64,000 bases of DNA, from positions 1-64,000 of the forward strand of contig JAFLJP010000053.1 in NCBI GenBank assembly GCA_022712945.1, read 5' to 3'. The notes below the pieces were generated by a model that saw only the letters and a program-made list of their open reading frames with translations, made no database searches and was not told the origin of the DNA. Of this stretch, positions 7,988 through 17,742 are shown one piece after another (the first letter of the stretch is position 1; every line of letters begins with the position of its first letter). The stretch comes from Gammaproteobacteria bacterium. Lineage in GTDB: Bacteria; Pseudomonadota; Gammaproteobacteria; RBG-16-57-12. The position numbers were made by a program, and so were the translations under genes.

Positions 7988-10798
7988 ATGATGGATTATT
8001 GCTTCAAAGAGAGAAATAGTTGCCGGTCAATGGTCAGGGTTGCCATTGTTGTTTTTGGTCTGATGCTCGTTGCATCGTGCTCGCAGGAGCCGGCTGATAG
8101 CAAAGGTTTTGTTGAGCAAGCGCAAAACTACTATCAAAATGGAGAGATAAAATCTGCCATCGTTGCCTATAAAAATGCCCTCATCGCCTCGCCTGATGAT
8201 GCGGCCATTAGAACTGATTTGGGTGAAATATATGTTGCACTGGGCGATGGCGTGGGTGCTGAAAAGGAGCTGGGTAAGGCGTTACGCCTGAAGCCAAATG
8301 ATTCGGAAACATTGATTAATCTGGGTAAGGCGCTGTTATTGCAAGGGAAATACCGCGATGTTCTTTTGGATGTTGCCTCTGTCGATACGATGAGTGATCA
8401 ATCACAAGCTGAATTGTTGGTGATTCGGGCAAAAGCACACTTTGCGCTAAGAGAGCGTGATAAAGGGACGGCACTGGTTGATAGTGCGCTGCAAAAAAAT
8501 CCTGACTCTGTACTTGCTCATGTTTTAAAGGCAAAAGAGAGGTTGTTGTCAGGTGATGAAGCATCAGCCAATACCCATCTTGATCAAGCCATGCGGTTGG
8601 ATGGTAAAGAGCCAGAAGCGTTATTGCTCATGGGTGACCTTGCTATGAAAAGGGGTGGATTTTCTGCAGCAAAGCCACTTTATCAGCGGGTAATTGACAA
8701 TAGCTTTAAAGGTATTATGACGCGGTATACCTATCAAGCCAGTAGTAGCTTGGTACGAGCCAATCTAGCAGAAAAAAATTACAACGGCGCACTTAAATAT
8801 GTCGAACAATTGCTTACCTTTAATGAGCGTGATCCAAATGCCCTCTACCTTCGCAGTATGATTGCCTATGAAACGAAGGAGTATGAGGCAGCAGAAGACT
8901 ACCTGGAACGCTTGTTGTCAATATCCCCAGGGCATAAACCCTCATTGTTGCTTATGGGAGCGGTTAAGTATGTGCTGGGTAGTTTTGAACAGGCTAATAA
9001 ATACTTAAGCCAATATATAGCGGTCGACCCCGATGATCTGTTCCCCCGTAAACTGCTGGGTGCCACCCGACTGATGCTGGAACAGCCAGAAGAGGCGTAC
9101 GATATTTTAAGTAAGGGGTTGGCAGATAATGCGGATGATCAGCAGCTGATTACCTTAATTGGTGCAGCGGCAATCCGGAGTGGTAATTACCAGTTGGGAA
9201 AAGAGTACATAGATAAAGTGTTGCCCTCTTCTCCTGCAAACAGTTCGCTGCGTTCAGAACTGGCGATGGCGTACCTCTCCGGCGGCAATGCGGATGATGT
9301 TATTGATCTGTTAATCGACAGTGAAAACAGTGGTTTAAAGGAGCAGATGGCACTTGTGGCAGCTTACCTGCAAAAGAAAGATTACCCTAGGGTGCTCGAC
9401 TTGGCCCGCCAAGTAACCCGGGATTACCCAGGCAAACCCAATGGTTATATTGCGATGTCAAAAGTTTATATGATCAAGGGTGATTTTGACGCGGCTAGAA
9501 ACGAGTTGCAGCAAGCGTTAAAGGACAATGAATCCTCTATTTGGCTGTTGTCATCCATCGCCGAATTGGAGTACCGGGATGGGCAGCCTGAGGTGGCGCG
9601 GGATTATTTTGAGAAAGCTTATTCGTTAGATCAAAAAAATGAACGCATTGCCATTGGTCTTGCTCAAATTTATATGCAGCTTGATCAGGAGCGTGATGCG
9701 ATAGAGCTGATGGAGGCATTGATACGTCTCGATGACAAAGCGGTGATGCCCCGAATGTTGATGGCCAGGCACTATCTGCGAAATGGGGATATTGATGCGG
9801 CAGAAAAGTATTTGAACCAGGTGTTGGAGAAGGCTGAGGATGCAACCTCAGCAAAGATGTTGATCGGCCAGTTATATATGCAGTCGAATCGATTTAATGA
9901 TGCAGCAGGGGTGTTAAATCAGCTGGTAAGAGAGGATCGATCGGTAGCGTCACTCCACATGCATGCACAAGTGCACCTTCAGTTAGGTAATGATGCTATC
10001 GCTCTTGATTCACTTAAACGAGCTAACAAGCTTGACCCGGATAATGGACAGATTATCGTTATGCTGGCGACAGCTGAAGCCCGGTCGGGTGATTTTCGCA
10101 TTGCACATAAATATGCTGATCAGCTGATAAAAAACCACCCCGATAAGCCGATTGGCTATGCCTTAAAAGGTGACTTTTATGCTTCGAAAAGTGAATTTGA
10201 AAAGGCTCTGGCAACCTATGAAAATGCGGAAAAGTTTGGTTTGAGCCGGGCTTTGAGTATTAGGCTGTACCAGATGAAATCAAAATTAAACCGACGTAAT
10301 GCGGTTGCATCACTCGAGCAATGGGTTGGGAAGAATCCGGGTGACCTCAATGCTAAAACAATGATTGCAACAGACTATCTGGGTCAGGGGGAACATCAAA
10401 AGGCGCTGAATTTGTATAATCAGATTCTGGTGGTGGATCCGGGTAACTACCTCATTCACAATAATGTCGCTTGGATACACTATGAAATGGGCGATGTTGT
10501 CGCTGGAAAGGTCGCGGCAGCCAAGGCATATGAGCTGAAAAAAGATGATGCTAATGTTTTGGACACCTATGGCTGGTTGCTATTCAAGGCAGGTGATGAA
10601 GTGAAGGCGGAGGAGATGTTGTCACGCGCCTATACGCTTATGCCTGATAGTGCGGATATTCAATATCACTACGCTACGGTACTCGCAAAGCTCAATAAGC
10701 CAAGCAAAGCGAAAGATCTTTTGCTCAAAGCACTGGATGGAGAGAATCGATTTTCGGGTCGTGGTGAGGCGGAGCGTCTTCTAAAGAGATTGGATTGA
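7988..10798 (+). CDS. prsT: PEP-CTERM system TPR lipoprotein PrsT
   Basis: About 936 aa made almost wholly of tetratricopeptide repeats (roughly twenty), the length and layout of the PrsT family that accompanies exosortase A. The N-terminus is a lipoprotein signal: basic residues, a hydrophobic run VRVAIVVFGLMLV, then the lipobox LVASC. I prefer the ATG at 7988 (or 7991), which has AGGTGTAGGG just upstream. The earlier in-frame ATG at 7958 overlaps the right end of the fold-back element (7793-7958) and has no ribosome site. Function is not fixed; a scaffold in polysaccharide or PEP-CTERM protein handling at the cell envelope is the usual view. A small hairpin GCTCC-TGAC-GGAGC (10851-10864) lies in the gap before the export gene. 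Confidence 0.9.
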   Translation: MMDYCFKERNSCRSMVRVAIVVFGLMLVASCSQEPADSKGFVEQAQNYYQNGEIKSAIVAYKNALIASPDDAAIRTDLGEIYVALGDGVGAEKELGKALRLKPNDSETLINLGKALLLQGKYRDVLLDVASVDTMSDQSQAELLVIRAKAHFALRERDKGTALVDSALQKNPDSVLAHVLKAKERLLSGDEASANTHLDQAMRLDGKEPEALLLMGDLAMKRGGFSAAKPLYQRVIDNSFKGIMTRYTYQASSSLVRANLAEKNYNGALKYVEQLLTFNERDPNALYLRSMIAYETKEYEAAEDYLERLLSISPGHKPSLLLMGAVKYVLGSFEQANKYLSQYIAVDPDDLFPRKLLGATRLMLEQPEEAYDILSKGLADNADDQQLITLIGAAAIRSGNYQLGKEYIDKVLPSSPANSSLRSELAMAYLSGGNADDVIDLLIDSENSGLKEQMALVAAYLQKKDYPRVLDLARQVTRDYPGKPNGYIAMSKVYMIKGDFDAARNELQQALKDNESSIWLLSSIAELEYRDGQPEVARDYFEKAYSLDQKNERIAIGLAQIYMQLDQERDAIELMEALIRLDDKAVMPRMLMARHYLRNGDIDAAEKYLNQVLEKAEDATSAKMLIGQLYMQSNRFNDAAGVLNQLVREDRSVASLHMHAQVHLQLGNDAIALDSLKRANKLDPDNGQIIVMLATAEARSGDFRIAHKYADQLIKNHPDKPIGYALKGDFYASKSEFEKALATYENAEKFGLSRALSIRLYQMKSKLNRRNAVASLEQWVGKNPGDLNAKTMIATDYLGQGEHQKALNLYNQILVVDPGNYLIHNNVAWIHYEMGDVVAGKVAAAKAYELKKDDANVLDTYGWLLFKAGDEVKAEEMLSRAYTLMPDSADIQYHYATVLAKLNKPSKAKDLLLKALDGENRFSGRGEAERLLKRLD

Positions 10799-10901
10799 CG
10801 TGATTGTGGTTTGCATGGTGGTCCTGTGCGGTGGTAAGTACTTTGGATCAGCTCCTGACGGAGCGGTTTGGTATCTTAAAATTTGTAGAGTGTTATAAGT
10901 T

Positions 10902-11609
10902 ATGAATAAATGGAATATGTTGCATGTTGCTATTGGCGTGGGTTTGATTGGTTTTTTGCTAGCTGGCTGCAACGCCACGAGTCAATATGGCACCACAATG
11001 GCAAAACACCTCTCCCATCAAGAGCAGAGCGATGAGATCAGTACAATATCTGTGCCGGAAGAGGGTATGGCTCTGCTTGAAAGTTCCATTGATGAAGCCA
11101 GCGACTCGAAGTACCGGGTTCAGGTGGGTGATTCACTGAATATATTTGTTTGGCGAAATCAGGAGCTATCAGTAACCGTGCCCGTACGCCCGGATGGTTA
11201 TATCTCGATCCCACTGGTGGATGACTTGCTGGTTGTTGGTGTGACTACGACGGAAATTGCTCGCCAAATTGAGAGGCTGTTACAGTCGTTTATTAAGTTT
11301 CCTAAAGTCACGGTTATGGTGATGAATTTTGGGTCGACATATTCACAGCAGGTTAGGGTGATTGGTCAAGCGGCACAGCCAAGAGCGCTGCCCTACAAAA
11401 AAGATATGACACTACTGGATGTGCTGATTGAAGTGGGCGGGCTCACGGAGTTTGCTGCAGGTAATCGTGCGGTGTTGATTCGAGATGATAGCGGGCGGCA
11501 GCAGAAGCTGGATTTGCAGCTTGAAGATTTAATTGAAAAAGGTGATGTTAGCAAAAATATGATTTTGAAGGCGGGTGATATTGTTATTATTCCAGAATCA
11601 TATTTTTAA
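10902..11609 (+). CDS. Polysaccharide export outer-membrane lipoprotein (Wza-like)
   Basis: 235-aa lipoprotein with signal and lipobox IGFLLAGC (Cys23). The polysaccharide export domain follows (YRVQVGDSLNIFVWRNQELS, about 72-91; RPDGYISIPLVDDL), then an SLBB domain (VRVIGQAAQPRALPY ... LLDVLIEVGGLTEF). It would form the outer-membrane secretion channel for the polymer, facing the chain-length determinant encoded next. At 235 aa it is shorter than Wza (about 380) and matches the short export proteins found in exosortase A loci. Confidence 0.92.
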   Translation: MNKWNMLHVAIGVGLIGFLLAGCNATSQYGTTMAKHLSHQEQSDEISTISVPEEGMALLESSIDEASDSKYRVQVGDSLNIFVWRNQELSVTVPVRPDGYISIPLVDDLLVVGVTTTEIARQIERLLQSFIKFPKVTVMVMNFGSTYSQQVRVIGQAAQPRALPYKKDMTLLDVLIEVGGLTEFAAGNRAVLIRDDSGRQQKLDLQLEDLIEKGDVSKNMILKAGDIVIIPESYF

Positions 11610-11659
11610 TTAAAGCCCCTTTGCGCGGGAAGCTGTTTTCCTGCGACGGGTTCAGCAAG

Positions 11660-11730
11660 AGAGCCCTGAATAAGTCATGATTCTTTTATGTAGGTTGAAA
11701 TAAACCAAACTTACTTCAGAGCTTCTGTAA
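11660..11730. repeat. Deleted copy of the fold-back MITE
   Basis: About 71 bp. The left part GAGCCCTGAATAAGTCATGA and the following TTCTTTTATG match the left end of the element at 7793. The right part AACTTACTTCAGAGCTTCTGTAA resembles its right end. The centre is missing. It lies in the 283-base gap between the export and chain-length genes. Confidence 0.6.
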
Positions 11731-11892
11731 GAAATATAGTATTGATTGTTGTCGTAAATAAATAGTAAATGAGATCACGATAGTTTGGTTGTTAGTGGCA
11801 GGTATGCTCTTAATGGTATTTTTTCTGAGAGTTGAATGTTATGGCACACCAAATAGTGAAGGATCTCTGTAATTAATGGGTCACTTTAATAA

Positions 11893-13497
11893 ATGAATGA
11901 ACAGTTAAAGCAAGTGTTATCAATAAGCTATCTTTTTTGGCGGAAAAGGTGGTTGGTATTATGGAGTGTATTTGCCATCTGCATAGTCGGTTGGCCTGCA
12001 GTACACTTTTTGCCGAACATCTATGAGTCAAAAGTAAAAATTTATCTGGATACACAATCAATTCTCGGGCCCCTGCTTGAGGGGCTAGCTGTGGATGGCC
12101 AGGATAGTGAGGAAAAACTTGATCTGGCGCGTAGAACTCTGCTTAGTCGAACGAATCTTGAGACGGTGGCACGGGCCGTTGATCTTGACCTTCAGGCTAA
12201 AACCCCCCAAGAGTTCGAGCAGGTTATTGTGCGTCTTAGGGGGAAAATAGAAATCAAGGGTAGTGAGCGGGAAAATATATATCAAATTTCCTATACCGAT
12301 AAAAACCCCCGTTTGGCCAAACGTGTTGTGGAAGCTCTGCTTGAAACCTTTATGAACTCGATGTTGAAGACCAGTCGAGGGGATACTGAGTTGGCCCACA
12401 AGTTTCTTGAGACACAGATCGGGGTTTATGAAAAGAAACTGATTGAGGCTGAAGATGCTCTGAAGGTGTTTAAGCGGGCAAATATTGGTCTGATGCCAAC
12501 TGAGGCGGGCGGGTATTTTCGACAGTTAGAGGTTGCTGAAAGTAATTTGAGCAACGCTCGGCTGGATCTTCGGGAGGCAAGTAGGCGACGTGATGACCTG
12601 AAAAATCAGCTGGAACAGGAGAAATTGCTGATTGAATCGCGAAGTCGATCGGCTCCTTCCTCGGTTGAGGAAAGTCCCCGTGAACAGCGGCTGAATACGA
12701 TGCAGATGCGACTGGATGAATTAACATTTAATTACACCGATTCACACCCCGATATTCTGGTTTTGCGGGAAAATATTGCACAACTAGAGTCCCAGTTGGC
12801 CGCCAGTAAAGAGGCCGATGCAGAGAAGTCTATTGAAGTAGGACTTTATGCGACAGATCCGGTTTATCAAGAATTGAGGGTTGACCTTAGTCGTATCGAG
12901 GCCGAAGTTTCCGGCTTGAGAGTGCGGGTTGCGGAGTATGCTAATCAGGTTGGGAAATTTAAAGGCCATATCGATACCATTCCGATGGTTGAGGCAGAGC
13001 TGGCGAAGTTGAATCGAGACTACGATGTCAATAAAAACAACTATGAAGCTCTGGTTTCACGCCGCGAAGCGGCGATGATCTCACGTGAGGCTGAGTTGAG
13101 TACGGACCTGATACACGTGCGTGTCATTGATCCACCACGTGAACCGGTAATACCAATAGGACCAAATCGCCCAATATTAATAACGGCGGTGATGTTTGGT
13201 GGATTGATCTTTATTTGTGGAATAATTTTTCTTGAGGCTCAATTAAGGCCCCGATTTCATTCGATTCAATCATTAAGGACGATAACTGGTCTTCCTGTAC
13301 TGGGTGGTGTTTTGCTGTTTAAGACACCTGCAGAGTTAAGGGTTAGAAAAGTCAGAATGCGAATGTTTTTCACATTGGTTGGGCTGTTTACATTGATCTA
13401 CCTAATAACTCTTGCGTTTGGAACAGGTCTGTTTTCGTCTGTTATGACTTCCCTGAATATTTTGTCGTACCGGGGTGGCATGGGTGATTTTGTATGA
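11893..13497 (+). CDS. XrtA-system polysaccharide chain-length determinant (Wzz/GNVR)
   Basis: 534-aa inner-membrane co-polymerase. A first membrane helix lies at about 20-40 (WLVLWSVFAICIVGWPAVHF), followed by the Wzz domain (IYESKVKIYLDTQSILGPLL), a long periplasmic coiled-coil-rich region (about 180-370), a GNVR-type segment (LNRDYDVNKNNYEALVSRRE) and a second helix pair near 425-445 and 490-510. It sets chain length and links synthesis to the outer-membrane exporter. The next gene, a tyrosine autokinase, overlaps it by four bases (ATGA), so the two are translationally coupled, as expected for the Wzc-type pair split into two proteins. Confidence 0.92.
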   Translation: MNEQLKQVLSISYLFWRKRWLVLWSVFAICIVGWPAVHFLPNIYESKVKIYLDTQSILGPLLEGLAVDGQDSEEKLDLARRTLLSRTNLETVARAVDLDLQAKTPQEFEQVIVRLRGKIEIKGSERENIYQISYTDKNPRLAKRVVEALLETFMNSMLKTSRGDTELAHKFLETQIGVYEKKLIEAEDALKVFKRANIGLMPTEAGGYFRQLEVAESNLSNARLDLREASRRRDDLKNQLEQEKLLIESRSRSAPSSVEESPREQRLNTMQMRLDELTFNYTDSHPDILVLRENIAQLESQLAASKEADAEKSIEVGLYATDPVYQELRVDLSRIEAEVSGLRVRVAEYANQVGKFKGHIDTIPMVEAELAKLNRDYDVNKNNYEALVSRREAAMISREAELSTDLIHVRVIDPPREPVIPIGPNRPILITAVMFGGLIFICGIIFLEAQLRPRFHSIQSLRTITGLPVLGGVLLFKTPAELRVRKVRMRMFFTLVGLFTLIYLITLAFGTGLFSSVMTSLNILSYRGGMGDFV

Positions 13498-14324
13498 ATG
13501 AGAATAAATTAAATCAACAAAGTAACGCTGTTGAGTCTACTCAAATGCCAGGTGAGCACGAAAGGATGAAGTTCAAACAGGAGAGAAATCGCTCAAGGCC
13601 GGCATATAAGCCATTAAACTTCTCTTCGATGGAGCATTCAGGGTTTATTACCCCTGACATGCCGCGATGTCAGCTATCCGAAGAGTTTCGGAAAATCAAA
13701 CGCCCACTAATAAAAAATGCGTTTGGTAGCAGTTCGTCGCTCGTTGAACGAGGCAATTTGATCATGGTGACAAGTGCCGTGGCAGGGGAAGGGAAAACAT
13801 ACACTGCGATCAACTTGGCATTGAGTATGGCGCTTGAAATGGACCACACGGTTTTGCTGGTGGATGCAGACGTCTTGAGACCCACTATTTTTAAAAAATT
13901 GGGTATTAATGATGACCCCGGCCTGGCTGACTACTTGAAGGTGTCATCACTTTCTGTGGCGGATGTGATGTACCGAACCAACATTGATGACTTTGTTTTA
14001 ATGCCGGCAGGCATGTACTCCGCGCAAAGTGTTGAGCTGCTGGCCAGTGCTAGAATGACTCAATTAGTTAATGAGCTGGCAGAGCGTTACTCCGATCGTC
14101 TCATTATTTTTGATGCTCCACCCTTACTATTGTCCAACGAAGCCAAGATTTTGGCTGACATGGTGGGTCAGATTGTTATGGTTGTTGAGGCTGCGACAAC
14201 CTCTCAGTCACAAGTGTTGGAAGCGTTGGATGATCTTCGGGATAAAAGTGTCTGTATGGTTCTGAATAAGTGCTCTTTCATTGACTCATCGGCTAGCTAC
14301 TACAAACACTATAGCGCCGAGTAG
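13494..14324 (+). CDS. XrtA-associated tyrosine autokinase
   Basis: 276-aa BY-kinase. Walker A is TSAVAGEGKTYTAINLAL (about 98-115), Walker A' is VLLVDADVLRPT and Walker B is LIIFDAPPLLLS. The C-terminus ends SSASYYKHYSAE, a short tyrosine cluster that could be the autophosphorylation site. It would regulate polymerisation and export through the co-polymerase encoded just before it. The start overlaps the previous stop. The N-terminal 70 residues are polar and variable. Confidence 0.9.
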   Translation: MNENKLNQQSNAVESTQMPGEHERMKFKQERNRSRPAYKPLNFSSMEHSGFITPDMPRCQLSEEFRKIKRPLIKNAFGSSSSLVERGNLIMVTSAVAGEGKTYTAINLALSMALEMDHTVLLVDADVLRPTIFKKLGINDDPGLADYLKVSSLSVADVMYRTNIDDFVLMPAGMYSAQSVELLASARMTQLVNELAERYSDRLIIFDAPPLLLSNEAKILADMVGQIVMVVEAATTSQSQVLEALDDLRDKSVCMVLNKCSFIDSSASYYKHYSAE

Positions 14325-14338
14325 CCGGACTGATTGAG

Positions 14339-15739
14339 GTGTTTATGAGTGCATTGGCTAAGCGAGTAGCCGTAGGGATATTTTATGTTGTAGGCCTTGT
14401 GCTGGTGCCGGTTAATGTTGTTGCTGCCGATTTAAAAGTTTTCCCTACCGTACTGTTGGCGGAAAAATATTCAAACAACCTCTTTCTGTCTGCCCAACCA
14501 ACGGTATCTGACCGGGTTACGGTGATAAATCCAGCAGTATTGATTGCGTTCCAGACGGCTGATACTCAGCTTGGTGTGGATTACGGCATCAACAAGCAGA
14601 TTGTGAAGAATAGTTCACAGTTAGACAGAACGTATCAGACGCTTGATGTCAATTTTTCAGCATATCAACAGGACAACCTATCTTTTGCCAGCAGTGCCAG
14701 CATTCGGGAGCAGCCTATTTCGTACGGTAACTTTACCACCTCAAGGATTGTGGTGAGTAACGATTTTGAGGAGGTGAAGAGCGGGTTTGTCAACCCCTCT
14801 TTGTCACTGTCCGGTCGAAACTATAGAGCGAAGGCTGATTATACCTTTGGCCTGTCACGCTACGAAACTCAGACTACCTCCAGCAGTAATCTGCATAGCG
14901 TTGCATTGGAGGTTGACTCGGGGCGTCATCGTGGCCCGATTATGGTGTCGGCAAAATGGAATGAGACAAATGTTGATTATGTCAATGTCAAGAACGGCTC
15001 CAGCTCTTTTTTGGATGTCTACTTGCAAATGGCCTATCAATATAATTCGAAATGGCAGTTTAATTATGGTCGAGGAAAAGAACAAAACGTGGATGAGCGG
15101 TTATCTACCCGATCAGAGGGGTACTACTGGAAGACAGGTCTTTCATACCGACCTAAAAGCTATATGTCACTAAACTTATCCAGTGGCGAGCATTATTATG
15201 GTCGTAGCTACGCGGGTGCTCTATCTTACGATCGTTCCCGTATTACCATTGAAGCAGGATATGAAGAAGAGACAACCTCAGATGCCAGAAGGGTATTTGC
15301 TCCCGAAGGGGGCAGAACCACTGAGCCGGATTTTTCTTCTTATCTGAGGGTGAGAAATGACGTTTTTTTAACAAAAACGCTGACCTCTAGCGTTGAGTAT
15401 CAACAACAGAGATTACGTTTACAGTATTCGAATTCGGGTGTTCATCGTTCCTCTCAAGGCAGAAACTTGTTTCAACGTACGTATATTCACCGGTTTATGG
15501 CAACATACCAGATGAAAAGGGAAGACGCATTGACGGTGAGGTATGACTATATTCGGATTTGGTCAGACCCGAATGAGAGTGTATCGGCAGAGGATACCGT
15601 ATCGGTGAACTACCTGCGACAACTGAATCGAAAATTGAGTTTGTCTCTGGACCTCTCCAGCCGGGTTAGATCAGCCTCTGGTGATCGGCTAGGGCATAGA
15701 GAGAAGCAAATTCTTGCTACCGTTGAGATGAGTTTTTAG
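14339..15739 (+). CDS. PEP-CTERM system-associated outer-membrane beta-barrel protein
   Basis: 466 aa with a signal peptide (hydrophobic 10-29, ending VVAADLK) and then alternating polar and aromatic strands to the C-terminus, which ends in Phe as outer-membrane proteins do. The start of the mature part, LKVFPTVLLAEKYSNNLFLS, is typical of the TIGR03016-type proteins found in exosortase A loci. The likely role is an outer-membrane component of polysaccharide export; the mechanism is not established. It lies 14 bases after the kinase and two bases before the deacetylase gene, so it is in the same operon. Confidence 0.85.
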   Translation: MFMSALAKRVAVGIFYVVGLVLVPVNVVAADLKVFPTVLLAEKYSNNLFLSAQPTVSDRVTVINPAVLIAFQTADTQLGVDYGINKQIVKNSSQLDRTYQTLDVNFSAYQQDNLSFASSASIREQPISYGNFTTSRIVVSNDFEEVKSGFVNPSLSLSGRNYRAKADYTFGLSRYETQTTSSSNLHSVALEVDSGRHRGPIMVSAKWNETNVDYVNVKNGSSSFLDVYLQMAYQYNSKWQFNYGRGKEQNVDERLSTRSEGYYWKTGLSYRPKSYMSLNLSSGEHYYGRSYAGALSYDRSRITIEAGYEEETTSDARRVFAPEGGRTTEPDFSSYLRVRNDVFLTKTLTSSVEYQQQRLRLQYSNSGVHRSSQGRNLFQRTYIHRFMATYQMKREDALTVRYDYIRIWSDPNESVSAEDTVSVNYLRQLNRKLSLSLDLSSRVRSASGDRLGHREKQILATVEMSF

Positions 15740-15741
15740 AG

Positions 15742-16629
15742 ATGAAATCACCTGTTGATACAAAAATAGCTAATGCGATGACTATCGATGTTGAGGATTA
15801 CTTCCAGGTCTCAGCCTTTGCAAAGAGCATTGATTACGCGCAGTGGGATGGTTATGAGTCCCGTGTGGTTAAAAATACGCACACTATTTTGAGAGCGATG
15901 TCAGAAACGCAACGTCTGGGTACATTCTTTGTATTGGGCTGGGTTGCTGAGAGGGAGCCACAGCTAGTAAAAGATATCCTCAGTGAAGGGCATGAGGTGG
16001 CGTGCCACGGTTACAGCCACCAGTTGATCTACAACCAGACGCCTGAGGTTTTTTATGAAGAGACCAAAAGGGCAAAAGAGATTCTGGAAGATCTTATCCA
16101 AAAGCCGGTAGAGGGGTATAGAGCCGCCAGCTATTCGATCACCAAACGTTCGATGTGGGCGATGGATATTCTGGGTGATCTTGGCTTTACCTACGACTCC
16201 AGTATTTTTCCGGTCTACCATGACCGCTATGGGGTGCCCGATGCGCCCAAACACCCCTATCGGCATACCCTAAGTAATGGCTCCTCAATTGTTGAATTTC
16301 CCATCTCGACAAAAAAACTGCTGGGTTACCAGCTGCCTGTGGCAGGCGGAGGGTACTTCCGCGTCTACCCCTATCGGTTCTCAAGGCAGATGCTGGGAAG
16401 TATTAACAGAAGTGAAAGCAAGCCTTTTGTCTTTTACCTTCATCCATGGGAGGTCGATCCGGGCCAGCCTCGTATCGATGCCGGACTGCTTTCGCGAACC
16501 CGGCACTATATGAATTTAAGTCGCTGTGAAGCAAGATTCAGGTCGTTGCTGCAAGACTTTGAGTTTACAACCATGGCGAAGGTGCTTGCCGGTCTGGGCT
16601 TTTCGAGTGTAGGGAAATCAGCTGAATGA
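15742..16629 (+). CDS. XrtA-system polysaccharide deacetylase
   Basis: 295-aa NodB-fold deacetylase. The metal and catalytic motifs are MTIDVEDYFQ (catalytic/metal Asp in DVED), HEVACHGYSHQ (the H-x4-H metal pair) and the later GYRAASYSIT and FYLHPWEVDPGQP. A C-terminal DUF3473-type part completes it. It would remove N-acetyl groups from the growing polymer. The stop overlaps the start of the FemAB-like gene (ATGA), indicating coupled translation. Confidence 0.92.
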   Translation: MKSPVDTKIANAMTIDVEDYFQVSAFAKSIDYAQWDGYESRVVKNTHTILRAMSETQRLGTFFVLGWVAEREPQLVKDILSEGHEVACHGYSHQLIYNQTPEVFYEETKRAKEILEDLIQKPVEGYRAASYSITKRSMWAMDILGDLGFTYDSSIFPVYHDRYGVPDAPKHPYRHTLSNGSSIVEFPISTKKLLGYQLPVAGGGYFRVYPYRFSRQMLGSINRSESKPFVFYLHPWEVDPGQPRIDAGLLSRTRHYMNLSRCEARFRSLLQDFEFTTMAKVLAGLGFSSVGKSAE

Positions 16630-17732
16630 ATCACAATAGCGAAACAGGTTTGTCGGCGGTGGCGCGGGAGATGCCGGATCGGGTGCAACAGCGAATGGTG
16701 GCCCAGGTTGAGATGTTGGAAGGTGCTGATTTCAGCGCTTGGGATGGCTATGTGTCACAGTCAGATGAGTGTAGTCTGTACCATAGCAGTGCGACACCAA
16801 AGATGATCAAACGTCTGTTTGGTCACCCCTACTACTGCTTTCTTGCAAGGGACAGTGCAGGTCAAGTTGTTGGTGTGCTGCCACTGGTCCATATCAAGAG
16901 TGCCCTGTTCGGAAACTATATGGTCTCCCTTCCCTACTTTAATTATGGAGGGGCTGTGGCTGTTGATAAGGGTGTGGAGCAGTCGCTTATGGAGAGCGCC
17001 ATAGAGCAGGGAAAGTCTCTCAATGTCAGCCATATTGAGTTCAGGGATGTACAAGAGCGTGAATCAACGCTCCCTGCCCGGCTCGATAAGGTGGCGATGT
17101 TACTCGACCTGCCTGATGACCCAGACATATTATTGAAAGCCATTGGAGCCAAACGCCGCTCGCAGATTAAACGCCCCATTCGCGAGGGGGTGGAGGTGCT
17201 GACCGGCAAAGGGGAGCTGCTTGATCAGTTCTACGATGTCTTTGCTCGCAATATGCGCGATTTGGGGACGCCCGTCTACGGTAAAAATTTCTTTCGGACA
17301 ATTGTCGAAACATTTGCAGATAACGTCCATATTGTCATAGTACGTCATGGCGAAAAGCCTGTGGCAGCCGCATTTTTGCTGGGGTACAAGGGGCAGATGG
17401 AGATCCCTTGGGCATCCACCTTGCGAGAGGTCAACAAGATAGGTGTCAATATGCTCCTCTATTGGGAGGTGTTGAAATATTCGATAGAGCAGGGCTTTGA
17501 TGTTTTTGATTTTGGACGCTCCTCTGTTGATAGTGGTACCTTTCGGTTTAAAAAACAGTGGGGTGCCAAGCCAAAGCAGCTCTACTGGCATTACTGGATG
17601 CGTGACGGTGGCGAGTTGCCCCAGCTCAACCCCAATAACCCTAAATATCAGTTTGCGATCAAGTTGTGGCAAAAGTTACCTCTGTTTGTAACCAAGCTGC
17701 TGGGGCCAATGATTGTGAAAAACTTACCCTAG
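16626..17732 (+). CDS. FemAB-like GNAT-fold protein of the XrtA system
   Basis: 368-aa member of the FemAB/GNAT type seen in exosortase A loci. Recognisable parts are SLYHSSATPKMIKRLFGHPYYCF near residue 50, the acceptor-side motif RRSQIKRPIREG (about 178-190) and the C-terminal acyltransferase core (VFDFGRSSVDSGTFRFKKQWG). FemAB relatives transfer amino-acid or acyl groups. Here it may modify the amino groups that the preceding deacetylase exposes (inference from order and overlap). Confidence 0.85.
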   Translation: MNHNSETGLSAVAREMPDRVQQRMVAQVEMLEGADFSAWDGYVSQSDECSLYHSSATPKMIKRLFGHPYYCFLARDSAGQVVGVLPLVHIKSALFGNYMVSLPYFNYGGAVAVDKGVEQSLMESAIEQGKSLNVSHIEFRDVQERESTLPARLDKVAMLLDLPDDPDILLKAIGAKRRSQIKRPIREGVEVLTGKGELLDQFYDVFARNMRDLGTPVYGKNFFRTIVETFADNVHIVIVRHGEKPVAAAFLLGYKGQMEIPWASTLREVNKIGVNMLLYWEVLKYSIEQGFDVFDFGRSSVDSGTFRFKKQWGAKPKQLYWHYWMRDGGELPQLNPNNPKYQFAIKLWQKLPLFVTKLLGPMIVKNLP

Positions 17733-17742
17733 TGAGAGTCAT

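Noticed and set aside
11841..11857. TGGCACACCAAATAGTG as a sigma-54 promoter for the chain-length gene
   Set aside because: The -24 half fits but the -12 half lacks the GC at the required spacing.
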